A stretch of DNA of 16,646 bases from an uncultured Collinsella sp. (GCA_900540945.1 UQHQ01000039.1:1-16646); one strand, 5' to 3'; shown: positions 6,636 through 14,060, numbered from the stretch's first letter. Notes: generated from the sequence alone by a model not told the origin. Translations and numbers: made by a program.

Positions 6636-7934
6636 CTAAGATCGCTTCTTTTTATTGAGCGCCGCCGGGGAAACGCGAATGCCGTCGCCAGTCTGGCGAA
6701 CGTAGGTCTGGCGTGCCGTCTTAGGGGCCACAGCAGGCTTTTGAGCACGTTGATTGGGATCAACGGTAACCTGGCACGCAGGATGTGCCTTAACGGGCGT
6801 AGAGGGCGTCTGAGGCGTGCGCCCGAGCTTGCGCATCATACGGTCCCAGCGTGCATGGATACTCTCGTTGTGAGCGCTCTTAAGGCCCAGCAGCGGGGCG
6901 GCCAAAATGGTCGGCGCGATAAAAGTGATCAGACGCCACAGCAGATAGCCGGCAGTCGATGCCGTGCCAAAAAAGTGACCCAAAAACAATGCGAAGCCAC
7001 CCTCGGCGCCACCAGTGCCGCCGGGCAGCGGAACGGCGGAGCTCAGCAGCTGGACAAAGGCGCTCGCAGCCATGACCGAGAAAAAGTCGACTTCGTGGTG
7101 GCCAAAAGAGAGCATCAAAAAGTACGGAACCAGGTAGAAAAACGCCAGCTGCAGCATAGTGATGACGACCGTGAGCAGCATGGACGAAAAATGGCCGGCA
7201 GATAGTTTGAATTTCTCGGAAAACGAGTAGATCTCGCCATCGACAAAGGTGCGCCAGCCCTCGATCTTTGTGGCCGAGACGCCCACGCGCTCGAGCCAAT
7301 TGATGATGCAATGAGCGACGCGCATGACGGTCTTGGGCATCAACGCCACGGCAAAGATGCCGAGTAGGATGCAGCAGTGACCGCCAAAGCTAAAGACGCA
7401 CAGCAGCGTCATGTCGCCATAACGCTCGGCGAAAAACGGCATTCGGGCGAGCAGCAGAATGGCACCCCATGCCACCAGGCCAAACTGGTACACGATAAAG
7501 CGGGTGAACTGCGTGGCACCCGCTTCGCCCACGTTTTGGCCGGCTTTGGTAAGGCGGTAAATTTGAGCAGGCGTAGAGCCCATCATCATGGGCGTCAGGT
7601 TGCCAAAGAAGATACCGCTCGCCTCGACCGAGATCAGATCGCGAATGCCGACGGGCGAATTGGGATCGAGCCAGACGGCGATCGCATAGGCAACGATGCC
7701 AAAGAACAGGTACAGGAACATGCAAAAGCATGCAGCAGCAAGCCACGGAGCTTGGACGCTCGACATGGCAGCCCAGAACTGCCCCATCTGACCGGTCACG
7801 ACGAGATAGACGATATAGCCAACCAGCACGACGCCGATAAAAATGGCACCGCGACGCGCGCTCTTGTTGTCATCGCCGCCCGAGGCCTCAACCTCGACCT
7901 GGGGCTTAGATGTATGCTGAGAGGACTCCTTCAT
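6636..7934 (-). CDS. Polytopic membrane protein, LPG-synthase transmembrane / flippase-like (UPF0104) family
   Basis: This 432-residue integral membrane protein has about 7-8 hydrophobic helices. It has a charged N-terminal tail (about 1-27), a first helix GAIFIGVVLVGYIVYLVV, and the family's mid-region FFGNLTPMMMGSTPAQIYRL. Late in the protein comes SSAVPLPGGTGGAEGGFALF, the best-conserved signature of the lysylphosphatidylglycerol-synthase membrane domain (as in the MprF flippase part). The catalytic aminoacyl-transferase domain of MprF is absent, so this is more likely a lipid flippase-like protein than an LPG synthase. A basic Pro/Thr-rich cytoplasmic tail of about 75 residues ends NKKKRS. 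I chose the ATG at 7934 because AAGGAG lies just upstream; an earlier in-frame ATG at 7967 has no such site. Confidence 0.85.
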   Translation of the reverse strand: MKESSQHTSKPQVEVEASGGDDNKSARRGAIFIGVVLVGYIVYLVVTGQMGQFWAAMSSVQAPWLAAACFCMFLYLFFGIVAYAIAVWLDPNSPVGIRDLISVEASGIFFGNLTPMMMGSTPAQIYRLTKAGQNVGEAGATQFTRFIVYQFGLVAWGAILLLARMPFFAERYGDMTLLCVFSFGGHCCILLGIFAVALMPKTVMRVAHCIINWLERVGVSATKIEGWRTFVDGEIYSFSEKFKLSAGHFSSMLLTVVITMLQLAFFYLVPYFLMLSFGHHEVDFFSVMAASAFVQLLSSAVPLPGGTGGAEGGFALFLGHFFGTASTAGYLLWRLITFIAPTILAAPLLGLKSAHNESIHARWDRMMRKLGRTPQTPSTPVKAHPACQVTVDPNQRAQKPAVAPKTARQTYVRQTGDGIRVSPAALNKKKRS

Positions 7935-7967
7935 GAGGCTCCTTCTGACCGTCCAAATATCTTGCAT

Positions 7968-7973
7968 ATTGTA
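7968..7973 (-). promoter_or_regulatory. Possible -10 box for the flippase-like membrane protein
   Basis: The - strand reads TACAAT about 34 bases upstream of the start codon. No good -35 hexamer is seen at 16-18 bp, so this is a weak call. Confidence 0.25.
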
Positions 7974-8040
7974 CCCGCAAGGGCCACAAGCAGAACCTAA
8001 AGCTATGGGCCAAATGGGAATTGCAGATGGTTTGCTCGGA

Positions 8041-8075
8041 AATAAAAAACCCGGACTTCCGTGGGAAGTCCGGGT
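8041..8075 (-). terminator. Rho-independent terminator of the tRNA-Glu transcript
   Basis: On the - strand ACCCGGACTTCC and GGAAGTCCGGGT pair perfectly over 12 bp with a CAC loop, followed directly by a T-tract (TTTTTTATT). It starts about 10 bases after the second tRNA and ends the transcript cleanly. Confidence 0.93.
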
Positions 8076-8085
8076 CTCAGATTCA

Positions 8086-8162
8086 TGGTAGCCCGTACCA
8101 GATTCGAACTGGTGATCTCCGCCTTGAGAGGGCGGCGTCCTAAACCGCTAGACGAACGGGCC
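8086..8162 (-). tRNA. tRNA-Glu (anticodon CTC), distal copy
   Basis: The 77-base - strand gene folds as a cloverleaf. Its acceptor stem is GGCCCGT/ACGGGCT, with a G-U first pair and an A discriminator. The anticodon stem CCGCC/GGCGG closes the 7-base loop CTCTCAA, giving anticodon CTC for the codon GAG. The T arm is CCAG-TTCGAAT-CTGG. The 3' CCA is encoded. It is identical to the copy at 8185-8261. Confidence 0.96.
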
Positions 8163-8184
8163 ATAAGCCTCAGCAGAAAAGAAG

Positions 8185-8261
8185 TGGTAGCCCGTACCAG
8201 ATTCGAACTGGTGATCTCCGCCTTGAGAGGGCGGCGTCCTAAACCGCTAGACGAACGGGCC
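8185..8261 (-). tRNA. tRNA-Glu (anticodon CTC), promoter-proximal copy
   Basis: Identical base for base to the gene at 8086-8162, with CCA encoded, and separated from it by a 23-base spacer. Both are read from the promoter at 8296-8324 towards the terminator at 8041-8075, so they form a two-tRNA operon. Confidence 0.96.
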
Positions 8262-8295
8262 ACATGACATCTGCACTGCCGTGCTGCGAGGAAAT

Positions 8296-8324
8296 ATAAT
8301 ACGGGACAAAAAACGCAAGCGCAA
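8296..8324 (-). promoter_or_regulatory. Promoter of the tRNA-Glu pair
   Basis: On the - strand TTGCGC (8319-8324) and TATTAT (8296-8301) are exactly 17 bp apart. The -10 box ends 34 bases before the first tRNA nucleotide, a suitable distance for a short tRNA leader. A G/C-rich run (CCCG) directly precedes the -10 box. Confidence 0.7.
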
Positions 8325-8381
8325 GAAGAAATTCCAAATTGCCGAAAAATTGTCGGCAGGTTATGGAACGCGCAGGTCAAC

Positions 8382-8568
8382 GGGGTAGTTAATTTGGGAC
8401 AGGGCTATTTTAGCTACCCCAAGCGACGCCAATGGATGATTTTTCTGGGACGGGGATTTTTTAATCATTCGGTACATAATGATTAAAAAATCCCCGTCCC
8501 AGAAAAATCATCGGGCGGACAGGTCGGGAAAAGTAGCTAAAAAAGCCCCGTCCCAAATTAGCTACCCC
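8382..8568. repeat. Nested double inverted repeat built from four TGGGACGGGG hairpin units
   Basis: Outer arms 8382-8420 and 8532-8568 are reverse complements over about 36 bases with three differences. Inside them, arms 8435-8469 and 8478-8512 are perfect reverse complements over 35 bases with an 8-base loop. Each of the four arms is itself a small hairpin unit: a short stem (GTAGCTAA/TTAGCTAC outside, ATGATT/AATCAT inside) around a loop holding TGGGACGGGG then C or A and a T-run. The outer-left copy has A for one G of this core. The right outer arm overlaps the end of cca and, read on the - strand, ends with TTTT, so it may terminate cca. No reading frame or transposase is inside. The layout resembles paired REP units (BIME) or a MITE inserted in a related MITE. 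Confidence 0.88.
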
Positions 8569-9956
8569 AGGTTGAGGTGGGCCAGGAGGGCTTCACGTTC
8601 GTTGGGGATGTTATCCTCGATCACTGCGTCGAGGGCGGCTTTGAGCAGCTGCCCCAGTTCCGGCCCTGGCTTGACGCCGGCGCGAATCAAGTCGCCACCA
8701 TTGATGGCAAGCATCTTGAGCGTATAGGCCTCCCCCGCCGCCAGCAGATTATGTGCGAGCGAACGCATCTCCTCAATTGTCTCGACATAATAGAAGCACG
8801 AGGGGGCCTTGCCGAGTGTGTCGGCACGCTTAAGGTCCATGAGCTCGTCAATCAGACGCGGCGTGTCGATGCCCTCGCCCGAAAGCAAGCGCATCATATT
8901 GAGTAAGCAAGAGCGCTCGGGGCGCAGCGGCTTATCGTGATACTTGATGAGTAGGCACACATCGCGAATCAAATCGTGCGAAAGCGCTAGACGATCCATA
9001 ATGACGCGCGCCTTCTTGGCGCCAAGCTCGGGATGACCGTAGAAATGGCCGCTGCCCGCATGGTCGACCGTAAAGCAATCGGGCTTGGAGACGTCGTGCA
9101 AAAACGCCGCCCACATTAAGCTCGGCGAAGGCGCTACGCCGTCACACAGCGCCAACTCCCCCGCTACCGTCAACACGCGAGCGATATGCTCGTAGACATT
9201 AAAGGCATGGTAGACGCTGCGCTGGTCAAACCCACGAGCCGGCGCAAGCTCGGGCACGGCGGCACAAATGAGCTCGGGGTAGCGCAGCATCGCGTCTCCC
9301 CCGTGACCGGTCGAAAGAATGCCCTCAAGCTCAATGCCCACGCGCTCGCGTGCCACGGCATCGAGCAGCGGCGAGCATTCGGCAAGTGCCTGTTTGGTCT
9401 TAGGCTCGATCATAAAATCCAAGCGGCAGGCAAAACGCACCGCGCGCAGCATGCGAAGCGCATCCTCGTTAAAACGACGCTTGGGATCTCCGACGGCGCG
9501 GATCAACTTACGCCCTAAGTCGCCCTGGCCATCGTAGCGGTCGATAAGACCGCGCTCGGGATGCCAAGCCATAGCGTTAACGGTAAAGTCGCGACGCGCC
9601 AGATCGTCCTCAAGCGACGCCGCACGCTCCACACTCTGGGGATGGCGGCCATCGGTGTAAAAGCCGTCCAGACGATACGTCGTAACCTCAATGCGCTCAT
9701 CGTCACAAATGGCGGTAATGCCGCCAAATTTAATGCCCGACTCAACTACCGCAATGTCAGCGGCCTCGAGTGCCGCCTTGGACTCCTGCCACAAGCCGCT
9801 GCAGCACATGTCGACATCGTGGCTGGGGCGTCCCATCAGGGCGTCACGTACCCAACCGCCCACGAACCAGGCCTCAAGACCGGCTGCCTCGAGCGCACGC
9901 AGGACACGGATGGAGGCATCGGTCGGCTGCGTACCGTTGAGCGAAACATTGCACAT
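8562..9956 (-). CDS. cca: CCA tRNA nucleotidyltransferase (class II) with HD domain
   Basis: This 464-residue cytoplasmic enzyme adds or repairs the 3' CCA of tRNAs. The nucleotidyltransferase head has GGWVRD (33-38), metal-binding DVD (47-49), RRDFTVNAMA (121-130) and NEDALRMLRAVRFA (163-176), the last two matching the nucleobase-recognition and neck regions of the class II CCA/poly(A) polymerase family. An HD-type domain follows with HDVSKP at about 287-292. I chose the ATG at 9956 because AGGAGG lies 8 bases upstream; the ATG at 9974 would place that site inside the coding region. The stop codon TAG and the final Gly codon lie within the repeat at 8532-8568. Both tRNAs in this window already encode CCA, so here the role would be repair. 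A poly(A) polymerase activity is less likely. Confidence 0.93.
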   Translation of the reverse strand: MCNVSLNGTQPTDASIRVLRALEAAGLEAWFVGGWVRDALMGRPSHDVDMCCSGLWQESKAALEAADIAVVESGIKFGGITAICDDERIEVTTYRLDGFYTDGRHPQSVERAASLEDDLARRDFTVNAMAWHPERGLIDRYDGQGDLGRKLIRAVGDPKRRFNEDALRMLRAVRFACRLDFMIEPKTKQALAECSPLLDAVARERVGIELEGILSTGHGGDAMLRYPELICAAVPELAPARGFDQRSVYHAFNVYEHIARVLTVAGELALCDGVAPSPSLMWAAFLHDVSKPDCFTVDHAGSGHFYGHPELGAKKARVIMDRLALSHDLIRDVCLLIKYHDKPLRPERSCLLNMMRLLSGEGIDTPRLIDELMDLKRADTLGKAPSCFYYVETIEEMRSLAHNLLAAGEAYTLKMLAINGGDLIRAGVKPGPELGQLLKAALDAVIEDNIPNEREALLAHLNLG

Positions 9957-10092
9957 GCCTATGGCCTCCTGCACTTGCGAGCATTAATCGATGGTTCTCA
10001 AGAAGTCTAACAAGAAACGGGCATGCGCGCACATGCAATCGTATCGTCGATCCGAACGAACGGGACAGCAAGCACCACATGCGCCCAGAATG

Positions 10093-10127
10093 CAAAAACA
10101 CCCGCCTTGGAAATCCAAAGCGGGTGT
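10093..10127 (-). terminator. Rho-independent terminator after the second sugar-phosphate kinase
   Basis: On the - strand AACACCCGC, one mismatch, then TTGGA pairs with TCCAA and GCGGGTGTT, followed by a T-tract (TTTTTGC). It lies about 25 bases beyond the kinase stop and separates the PTS block from cca, which must therefore have its own promoter in 9957-10092. I see no convincing one there. Confidence 0.9.
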
Positions 10128-10150
10128 TCGGCAACGATATGTCGATGCGG

Positions 10151-11083
10151 CTAGCAGACCTGGCGAACCTCAATGTGCTTGCTATATTCGTCCACCTTGG
10201 CAAAATCGCCCAGACCGGCACACTCCACCACGTTGGCGCCGGTGGCCATCGAGAGGCGCAGGGCGTCCTCGACGCGCTCGGGAGCATCGTGCCACACGGA
10301 CAGGAAGGCGGCAAGCGAGGAGTCGCCCGCGCAGACCGTCGACAGTAGCTTGACCTCGAAGGTGCGGTTGGCAAACCAGATATGCTCACCGTTGGAGAAG
10401 TACGCACCGTCGCCACCAAGGGTCAGCAGCACGTTCTTGGCGCCCTTGGCATGCAGCTCGGCCATCGCGCCCTTGACGGACTCGTCGTCGCCACCGCTCA
10501 CCTTAATGCCAAAGATGTCAAGCAGCTCGTCGTCGTTGGGCTTAATGAGCAGCGGCTCCATGGCAATGAGGTCGGCCAGCTGATGGCTCGAGATATCGAG
10601 CACGAACTCGGCACCCTTTGCCTTAACACGGCGCAGGACCTCGGCCAGAAAACCCTCAGAAGTGTTGGGGGGCAGCGAGCCGCTAATGACCAGGCAGGTC
10701 ATGTCATCGAGTGAATCGATGAGTTCAAACATCTCCTGCTCGTTGGCTGCATTGATGGCGGCACCTGCATTGACCATGTTGTACTCGGTATCGGGGCCGG
10801 CGTTGAGGAAAACGTTGACGCGCGTGATGCCGTCGGTCCACACGGGCTTGACGGGCACGCCCAGGGCCTCGGCGCCCTTGACGATAAACTCGCCCGAGAA
10901 ACCGGCAAAAAAGCCCAGGATCGTGGTGTCGATGCCGTAGTGATCGAGGGTGAACGAGACGTTGAGACCCTTGCCGTTGGGCGTATAGACCGCGTTGCGC
11001 GTGCGGGTGACGGTGTTGGCGGAAAGACCGTCGCAGGCAATGTTGTAGTCAATGGCGGGATTTGCAGTGAGCGTGTAAATCAT
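10151..11083 (-). CDS. fruK: 1-phosphofructokinase-family (PfkB) sugar-phosphate kinase, second copy
   Basis: This 310-residue cytoplasmic kinase is expected to use ATP to phosphorylate fructose-1-phosphate or a related sugar phosphate such as tagatose-6-phosphate. The PfkB features are TLTANPAID at the start, PNGKGLNVSF (35-44), the lid region, LLIKPNDDEL (about 178-187) and the ATP/catalytic motif CAGDS (251-255), with Asp254 the likely base. The first Gly of the usual GAGD is Cys. It has the same length as the kinase at 11300-12232 and aligns end to end with it by eye, ending EYSKHIEVR against EYSKRVAVR. I chose the ATG at 11083 because AAAGGA lies 8 bases upstream; upstream codons in the long open frame cross a non-coding region. 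A terminator separates it from its paralog, so its expression may be independent. Confidence 0.88.
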   Translation of the reverse strand: MIYTLTANPAIDYNIACDGLSANTVTRTRNAVYTPNGKGLNVSFTLDHYGIDTTILGFFAGFSGEFIVKGAEALGVPVKPVWTDGITRVNVFLNAGPDTEYNMVNAGAAINAANEQEMFELIDSLDDMTCLVISGSLPPNTSEGFLAEVLRRVKAKGAEFVLDISSHQLADLIAMEPLLIKPNDDELLDIFGIKVSGGDDESVKGAMAELHAKGAKNVLLTLGGDGAYFSNGEHIWFANRTFEVKLLSTVCAGDSSLAAFLSVWHDAPERVEDALRLSMATGANVVECAGLGDFAKVDEYSKHIEVRQVC

Positions 11084-11117
11084 GTAAGTTCCTTTCACAA
11101 GGCAACGTGTTAGTGAA

Positions 11118-11123
11118 AGTATA
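11118..11123 (-). promoter_or_regulatory. Possible -10 box for the second kinase
   Basis: The - strand reads TATACT about 35 bases before the start codon, in the gap after the terminator at 11241-11273. A -35 match at 16-18 bp is poor. A promoter here is expected because of that upstream terminator. Confidence 0.4.
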
Positions 11124-11240
11124 TTCCACGCTTCGGGAAAAGACCATAGCGACTCGGCGAACGGTGTAGAACGCGTGCAGGGCGGCGGGATGACGGGCAA
11201 AAGAAACAGGGTCCTTGTCCTGTCGCTCGCCCACAATATA

Positions 11241-11273
11241 CAAAAATGGCGCCCCGGCCAAAACCGGAGCGCC
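11241..11273 (-). terminator. Rho-independent terminator after the first kinase
   Basis: On the - strand GGCGCTCCGG and CCGGGGCGCC form a 10-bp stem with one G-U pair and a 6-base loop, followed by ATTTTTGT. It lies 27 bases after the stop codon of the kinase at 11300-12232 and splits the two kinase genes. Confidence 0.88.
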
Positions 11274-11299
11274 GTACACGCGAAAATAATGAGTTTCGC

Positions 11300-12232
11300 T
11301 TACTTGCGATCGAGCTTGCGGACAGCAACGCGCTTGCTGTACTCATCGACGTGACCGAAGTCGCCAATGCCCACGGACTCGGCAACGTTAGCGCCGGTGG
11401 CCATAGCGAGCTTCATGGCCTCCTCGACGTTGTCGCGATCCCTGTACCACTTGTGCAGGAACGCGGCGAGGGTGCAGTCGCCGGCGCAGACGGAAGAGAC
11501 CAGCTTGATGTTGAACTCACGCTTGGCGTACCAGATGTCCTCGCCGTTGGAGAAGTAAGCGTCGCCGCGGCTACCACGGGTGAGCAGCACGTTCTGAACG
11601 CCGGCGTCGTGGGCGAGCTTCATGGCAACGCGGACCTCGTCGTCGGTGTCGACCGGCACGCCGAAGATGGCCTTCATCTCGTGATGGTTCGGCTTAATGA
11701 GCAGCGGCTTCTTGTGAGCGAGCTCCTTGAGCTTGTCGGAGGAAAGGTCAAGGACGACGTCTGCGCCACGGGCCTGAGCGTGCTCCATGACCTGAGCCAG
11801 GAAGTCGGGCGTAGCTTTGGGAGGCACGGAACCGGAGACGATCAGGCACTCAAGATCGCCCGCGGTGTCCAGGATGTTGTAGAGCTCCTTCTGATGCTCC
11901 GGCGTAATCGGGGCGCCGGGGTTCAGGATGCCGTACTCGTGCTGGCCATCGTTGACGTAGGTGTTGATACGCGTGATGCCGTCGGTCCAGACCGGGCGGC
12001 ACAGGCAACCCAGATTCATGACCTCCTCGACGATGAACTTGCCCGTGAAGCCAGCGAAGAAGCCGAGCGCGACGGTGTCGACACCCATCTTCTTAAAGGC
12101 GAAGGACACGTCGAGGCCCTTGCCGTTAGCCGTGTAGCTGGCCGAGCCGGTGCGGACGTTCTCGTCGGGCTCGAGCGGAGAGCTCGAAACCGTCATGTCG
12201 ACAGCCGGGTTAGCGGTTAGCGTGTAGAACAT
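11300..12232 (-). CDS. fruK: 1-phosphofructokinase-family (PfkB) sugar-phosphate kinase, first copy
   Basis: This 310-residue cytoplasmic kinase is predicted to convert fructose-1-phosphate, the product of a fructose PTS, to fructose-1,6-bisphosphate. It shows TLTANPAVD, the sugar-binding loop ANGKGLDVSF (35-44), WTDGITRIN, LLIKPNHHEM (about 177-186) and CAGDC (249-253), with Asp252 the likely catalytic base. As in its neighbour, Cys replaces the first Gly of GAGD and Asn precedes GKG. It follows ptsI by 74 bases with no clear terminator, so it is probably co-transcribed with Enzyme I. The ribosome site AGGGGG (12241-12246) lies about 8 bases before the ATG. Codons end mostly in C or G, suggesting strong expression. 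Tagatose-6-phosphate kinase is the main alternative. Confidence 0.9.
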   Translation of the reverse strand: MFYTLTANPAVDMTVSSSPLEPDENVRTGSASYTANGKGLDVSFAFKKMGVDTVALGFFAGFTGKFIVEEVMNLGCLCRPVWTDGITRINTYVNDGQHEYGILNPGAPITPEHQKELYNILDTAGDLECLIVSGSVPPKATPDFLAQVMEHAQARGADVVLDLSSDKLKELAHKKPLLIKPNHHEMKAIFGVPVDTDDEVRVAMKLAHDAGVQNVLLTRGSRGDAYFSNGEDIWYAKREFNIKLVSSVCAGDCTLAAFLHKWYRDRDNVEEAMKLAMATGANVAESVGIGDFGHVDEYSKRVAVRKLDRK

Positions 12233-12259
12233 TTACAGTACCCCCTGTATATGTGAGGG

Positions 12260-12289
12260 CCGCGTGGCCGGCCCATTCCAACCACGCGG
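12260..12289 (-). other. Hairpin between ptsI and the first kinase
   Basis: CCGCGTGG and CCACGCGG (12260-12267 and 12282-12289) form a perfect 8-bp GC-rich stem with a 14-base loop in the short ptsI-kinase spacer. No T-tract follows, so it is not a standard terminator. It could be an mRNA-processing or stability element that sets the ratio of the two products. Confidence 0.5.
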
Positions 12290-12306
12290 TTACCTCTGAT
12301 ACCAAA

Positions 12307-14010
12307 TTAGCGAGCTGCGGACTCGAGCAGTGCCTTGACCTCGGCAGCGGTGTTGCAGGCGAGCGCCTTCTCGGCGAGCTCGTCGCACTCGGCCTTGGTC
12401 CACTGGCTGATGGTCTTGCGGGCGCGCAGGATCGACGGAGCGCTCATCGAGAACTCCTCCAGGCCCCAGCTGATCAGCAGCGGCTCAAGCAGCGGATCGG
12501 CAGCGGCCTCGCCGCACATACCGACCATGATGCCGGCCTTCACGCCGCTCTCGATGATGTTCTTGAGCGAGCGGAGCACGGCGGGATAGTACACCTGGTA
12601 CAGGTTGGAGATGGTGTCGTTGCCACGGTCGGCGCACATGGTGTAGCCGATCAGGTCGTTGGTGCCGATGGAGAAGAAGTCGGCGACCTCGGCAAGACGG
12701 TCAGCGAGCAGCGAAGCGGCGGGCGTCTCGACCATGATGCCGACCTCGATGTTCTCGTTGAACTTGCGACCCTCTTCGGTCAGCTCGGCCTTGCACTGCT
12801 CGACGAGCTCCTTGACAGCCACGACCTCCTCGACGCAGGTGACGAGCGGGATCATGATCTTGACGTCACCGAAGGCGCTGGCGCGCAGCAGGGCGCGGAG
12901 CTGGACCTTGTACTGGTCGGGATTGGCCAGGCAGTAACGCACGGCGCGGAAGCCCATGAAGGGGTTGTCTTCCTTGACCATGTGCAGGTACGGGATCTCC
13001 TTGTCGCCGCCCACATCAAGCGTACGAATGATGACCGGAGCGCCCTTGAGCGCGCTGGCGACCTTGCGGTAGGCGTTGAACTGCTCCTCCTCGGAAGGAA
13101 GCTCAGCAGAGTCCATGAACAGGAACTCGGAGCGGAACAGACCGATAGCCTCGGCGTCGTGATCGAGCGCGTTGGGCACGTCATCGGGGTTACCGATGTT
13201 GCAGGCAATGATCTTCTTGATGCCATCGGCAGTCACAGAAGGCTTGCCGCGGAAGGCCTCGAGGGCTGCCTTCTCAGCAGCGAAGGCCTCGGCCTTGGCG
13301 GTGTAGGCGGCGAGCGTCTCCTCGTCGGGATCGGCCTCGACGATGCCCTTGCCACCGTCGACGACAACGGTCATGCCGTTGCGCAGTGCGGTGCAGCTGT
13401 TGGAAACCGAAAGGACAGCCGGGATCTCGAGGGCGCGCGCGATAATCGCGGAGTGCGACGTACGGCCACCGGTCTCGGTGACGATACCGGCAACGTGGGC
13501 CTTATCAATCGTGGCGGTCATGGACGGCGTAAGGTCGTGCACGACAACGACGGTGTTCTCGGGCAGGACGGAAAGGTCGACGACCTCCTTGCCCAGCAGC
13601 TCGGCCAGAATACCGGTGCGGATGTCGGCGATATCGGCCGCGCGCAGACGGAACATCTCGTCGTCCATGGACAGGAACATGTTCTCGAACATGGTCGAGG
13701 TGTCCATGAGCGCCTGCTCGGCGCAGGTGCCGCCGTCAATGGCGGCGTTGATGGCGTCGGTCATGCCCGGGTCCTGAGCCAGGACGATGTGTCCGCTCAT
13801 GATCTCGGCCTCGGCCTCGCCCACCGTCTCCTTCATGTGGTCGGCCTGAGCCTGGGTCTTCTCGCAGAAGACCGAAAGAGCGGACTGATAGCGCTCCTTC
13901 TCTGCTGCCGAATCAGCAACCTGGTGCGGCTCAAACGTCAAGTCGGGATCGACGGCGACCATAACGGTGCCGATACCGATGCCCTCGGAAGCGTTGACTC
14001 CCTGATACAT
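12307..14010 (-). CDS. ptsI: PTS Enzyme I (phosphoenolpyruvate-protein phosphotransferase)
   Basis: This 567-residue cytoplasmic protein takes phosphate from PEP and passes it to HPr. The N-terminal part holds the HPr-binding helical domain and the swivelling His domain, with the active site GGRTSHSAIIAR and His at residue 186. The C-terminal PEP-binding barrel shows LDVGGDKEIPYL, NPFMGFRAVRYCL, FFSIGTNDLIGYTMCADR and GMCGEAA with its proton-donor Cys. The length is normal. The start at 14010 begins MYQGVNASEGIGIG, matching the family N-terminus, with AGAGG 7 bases upstream; an ATG two codons earlier and a TTG at 14064 are less fitting. It follows HPr after a terminator and is probably co-transcribed with the downstream kinase. 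All expected catalytic residues are present. Confidence 0.97.
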   Translation of the reverse strand: MYQGVNASEGIGIGTVMVAVDPDLTFEPHQVADSAAEKERYQSALSVFCEKTQAQADHMKETVGEAEAEIMSGHIVLAQDPGMTDAINAAIDGGTCAEQALMDTSTMFENMFLSMDDEMFRLRAADIADIRTGILAELLGKEVVDLSVLPENTVVVVHDLTPSMTATIDKAHVAGIVTETGGRTSHSAIIARALEIPAVLSVSNSCTALRNGMTVVVDGGKGIVEADPDEETLAAYTAKAEAFAAEKAALEAFRGKPSVTADGIKKIIACNIGNPDDVPNALDHDAEAIGLFRSEFLFMDSAELPSEEEQFNAYRKVASALKGAPVIIRTLDVGGDKEIPYLHMVKEDNPFMGFRAVRYCLANPDQYKVQLRALLRASAFGDVKIMIPLVTCVEEVVAVKELVEQCKAELTEEGRKFNENIEVGIMVETPAASLLADRLAEVADFFSIGTNDLIGYTMCADRGNDTISNLYQVYYPAVLRSLKNIIESGVKAGIMVGMCGEAAADPLLEPLLISWGLEEFSMSAPSILRARKTISQWTKAECDELAEKALACNTAAEVKALLESAAR

Positions 14011-14035
14011 TCCCATTCCTCTCTCCGTGTCATGT

Positions 14036-14051
14036 GATAAAGCGTTTTGCC
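14036..14051. promoter_or_regulatory. Possible LacI/Cra/CcpA-type operator upstream of ptsI
   Basis: The - strand reads GGCAAAACGCTTTATC. Its core AAACGCTTT matches the central ARCGYT pattern of cre/Cra-type operators, but the flanks match poorly. It sits between the HPr terminator and the ptsI ribosome site, a sensible operator position. Evidence is motif resemblance only. Confidence 0.25.
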
Positions 14052-14060
14052 ATATCCATG

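Noticed and set aside
8086..8261. Direct repeats that could suggest a CRISPR array
   Set aside because: Only two units of 77 bases, each folding as a complete tRNA-Glu; no further repeats or cas genes.
8003..8380. Repeated peptide frame (SSSGLGRRPLKAEITSSN twice) on the - strand
   Set aside because: It is a translation through the two identical tRNA genes, not a protein repeat.
8382..8568. Plasmid or phage origin of replication, or an attachment site next to tRNA genes
   Set aside because: There is no integrase, no Rep gene, no iterons and no duplicated tRNA 3' end; the nested hairpin units explain the structure better.
9957..10090. Promoter for cca
   Set aside because: A TAGACT with TG at the extended position is visible on the - strand, but no -35 at suitable spacing, so I did not annotate it.
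11246..12220. 324-codon + strand frame opposite the first kinase
   Set aside because: Antisense to a clear PfkB gene and crossing its terminator; the composition shows it is a GC shadow.
12253..14037. 594-codon open frame on the + strand opposite ptsI
   Set aside because: It lies entirely antisense to a full-length Enzyme I with all motifs. Its Asp/Gly/Val-rich translation is the usual mirror of GC-biased third codon positions.
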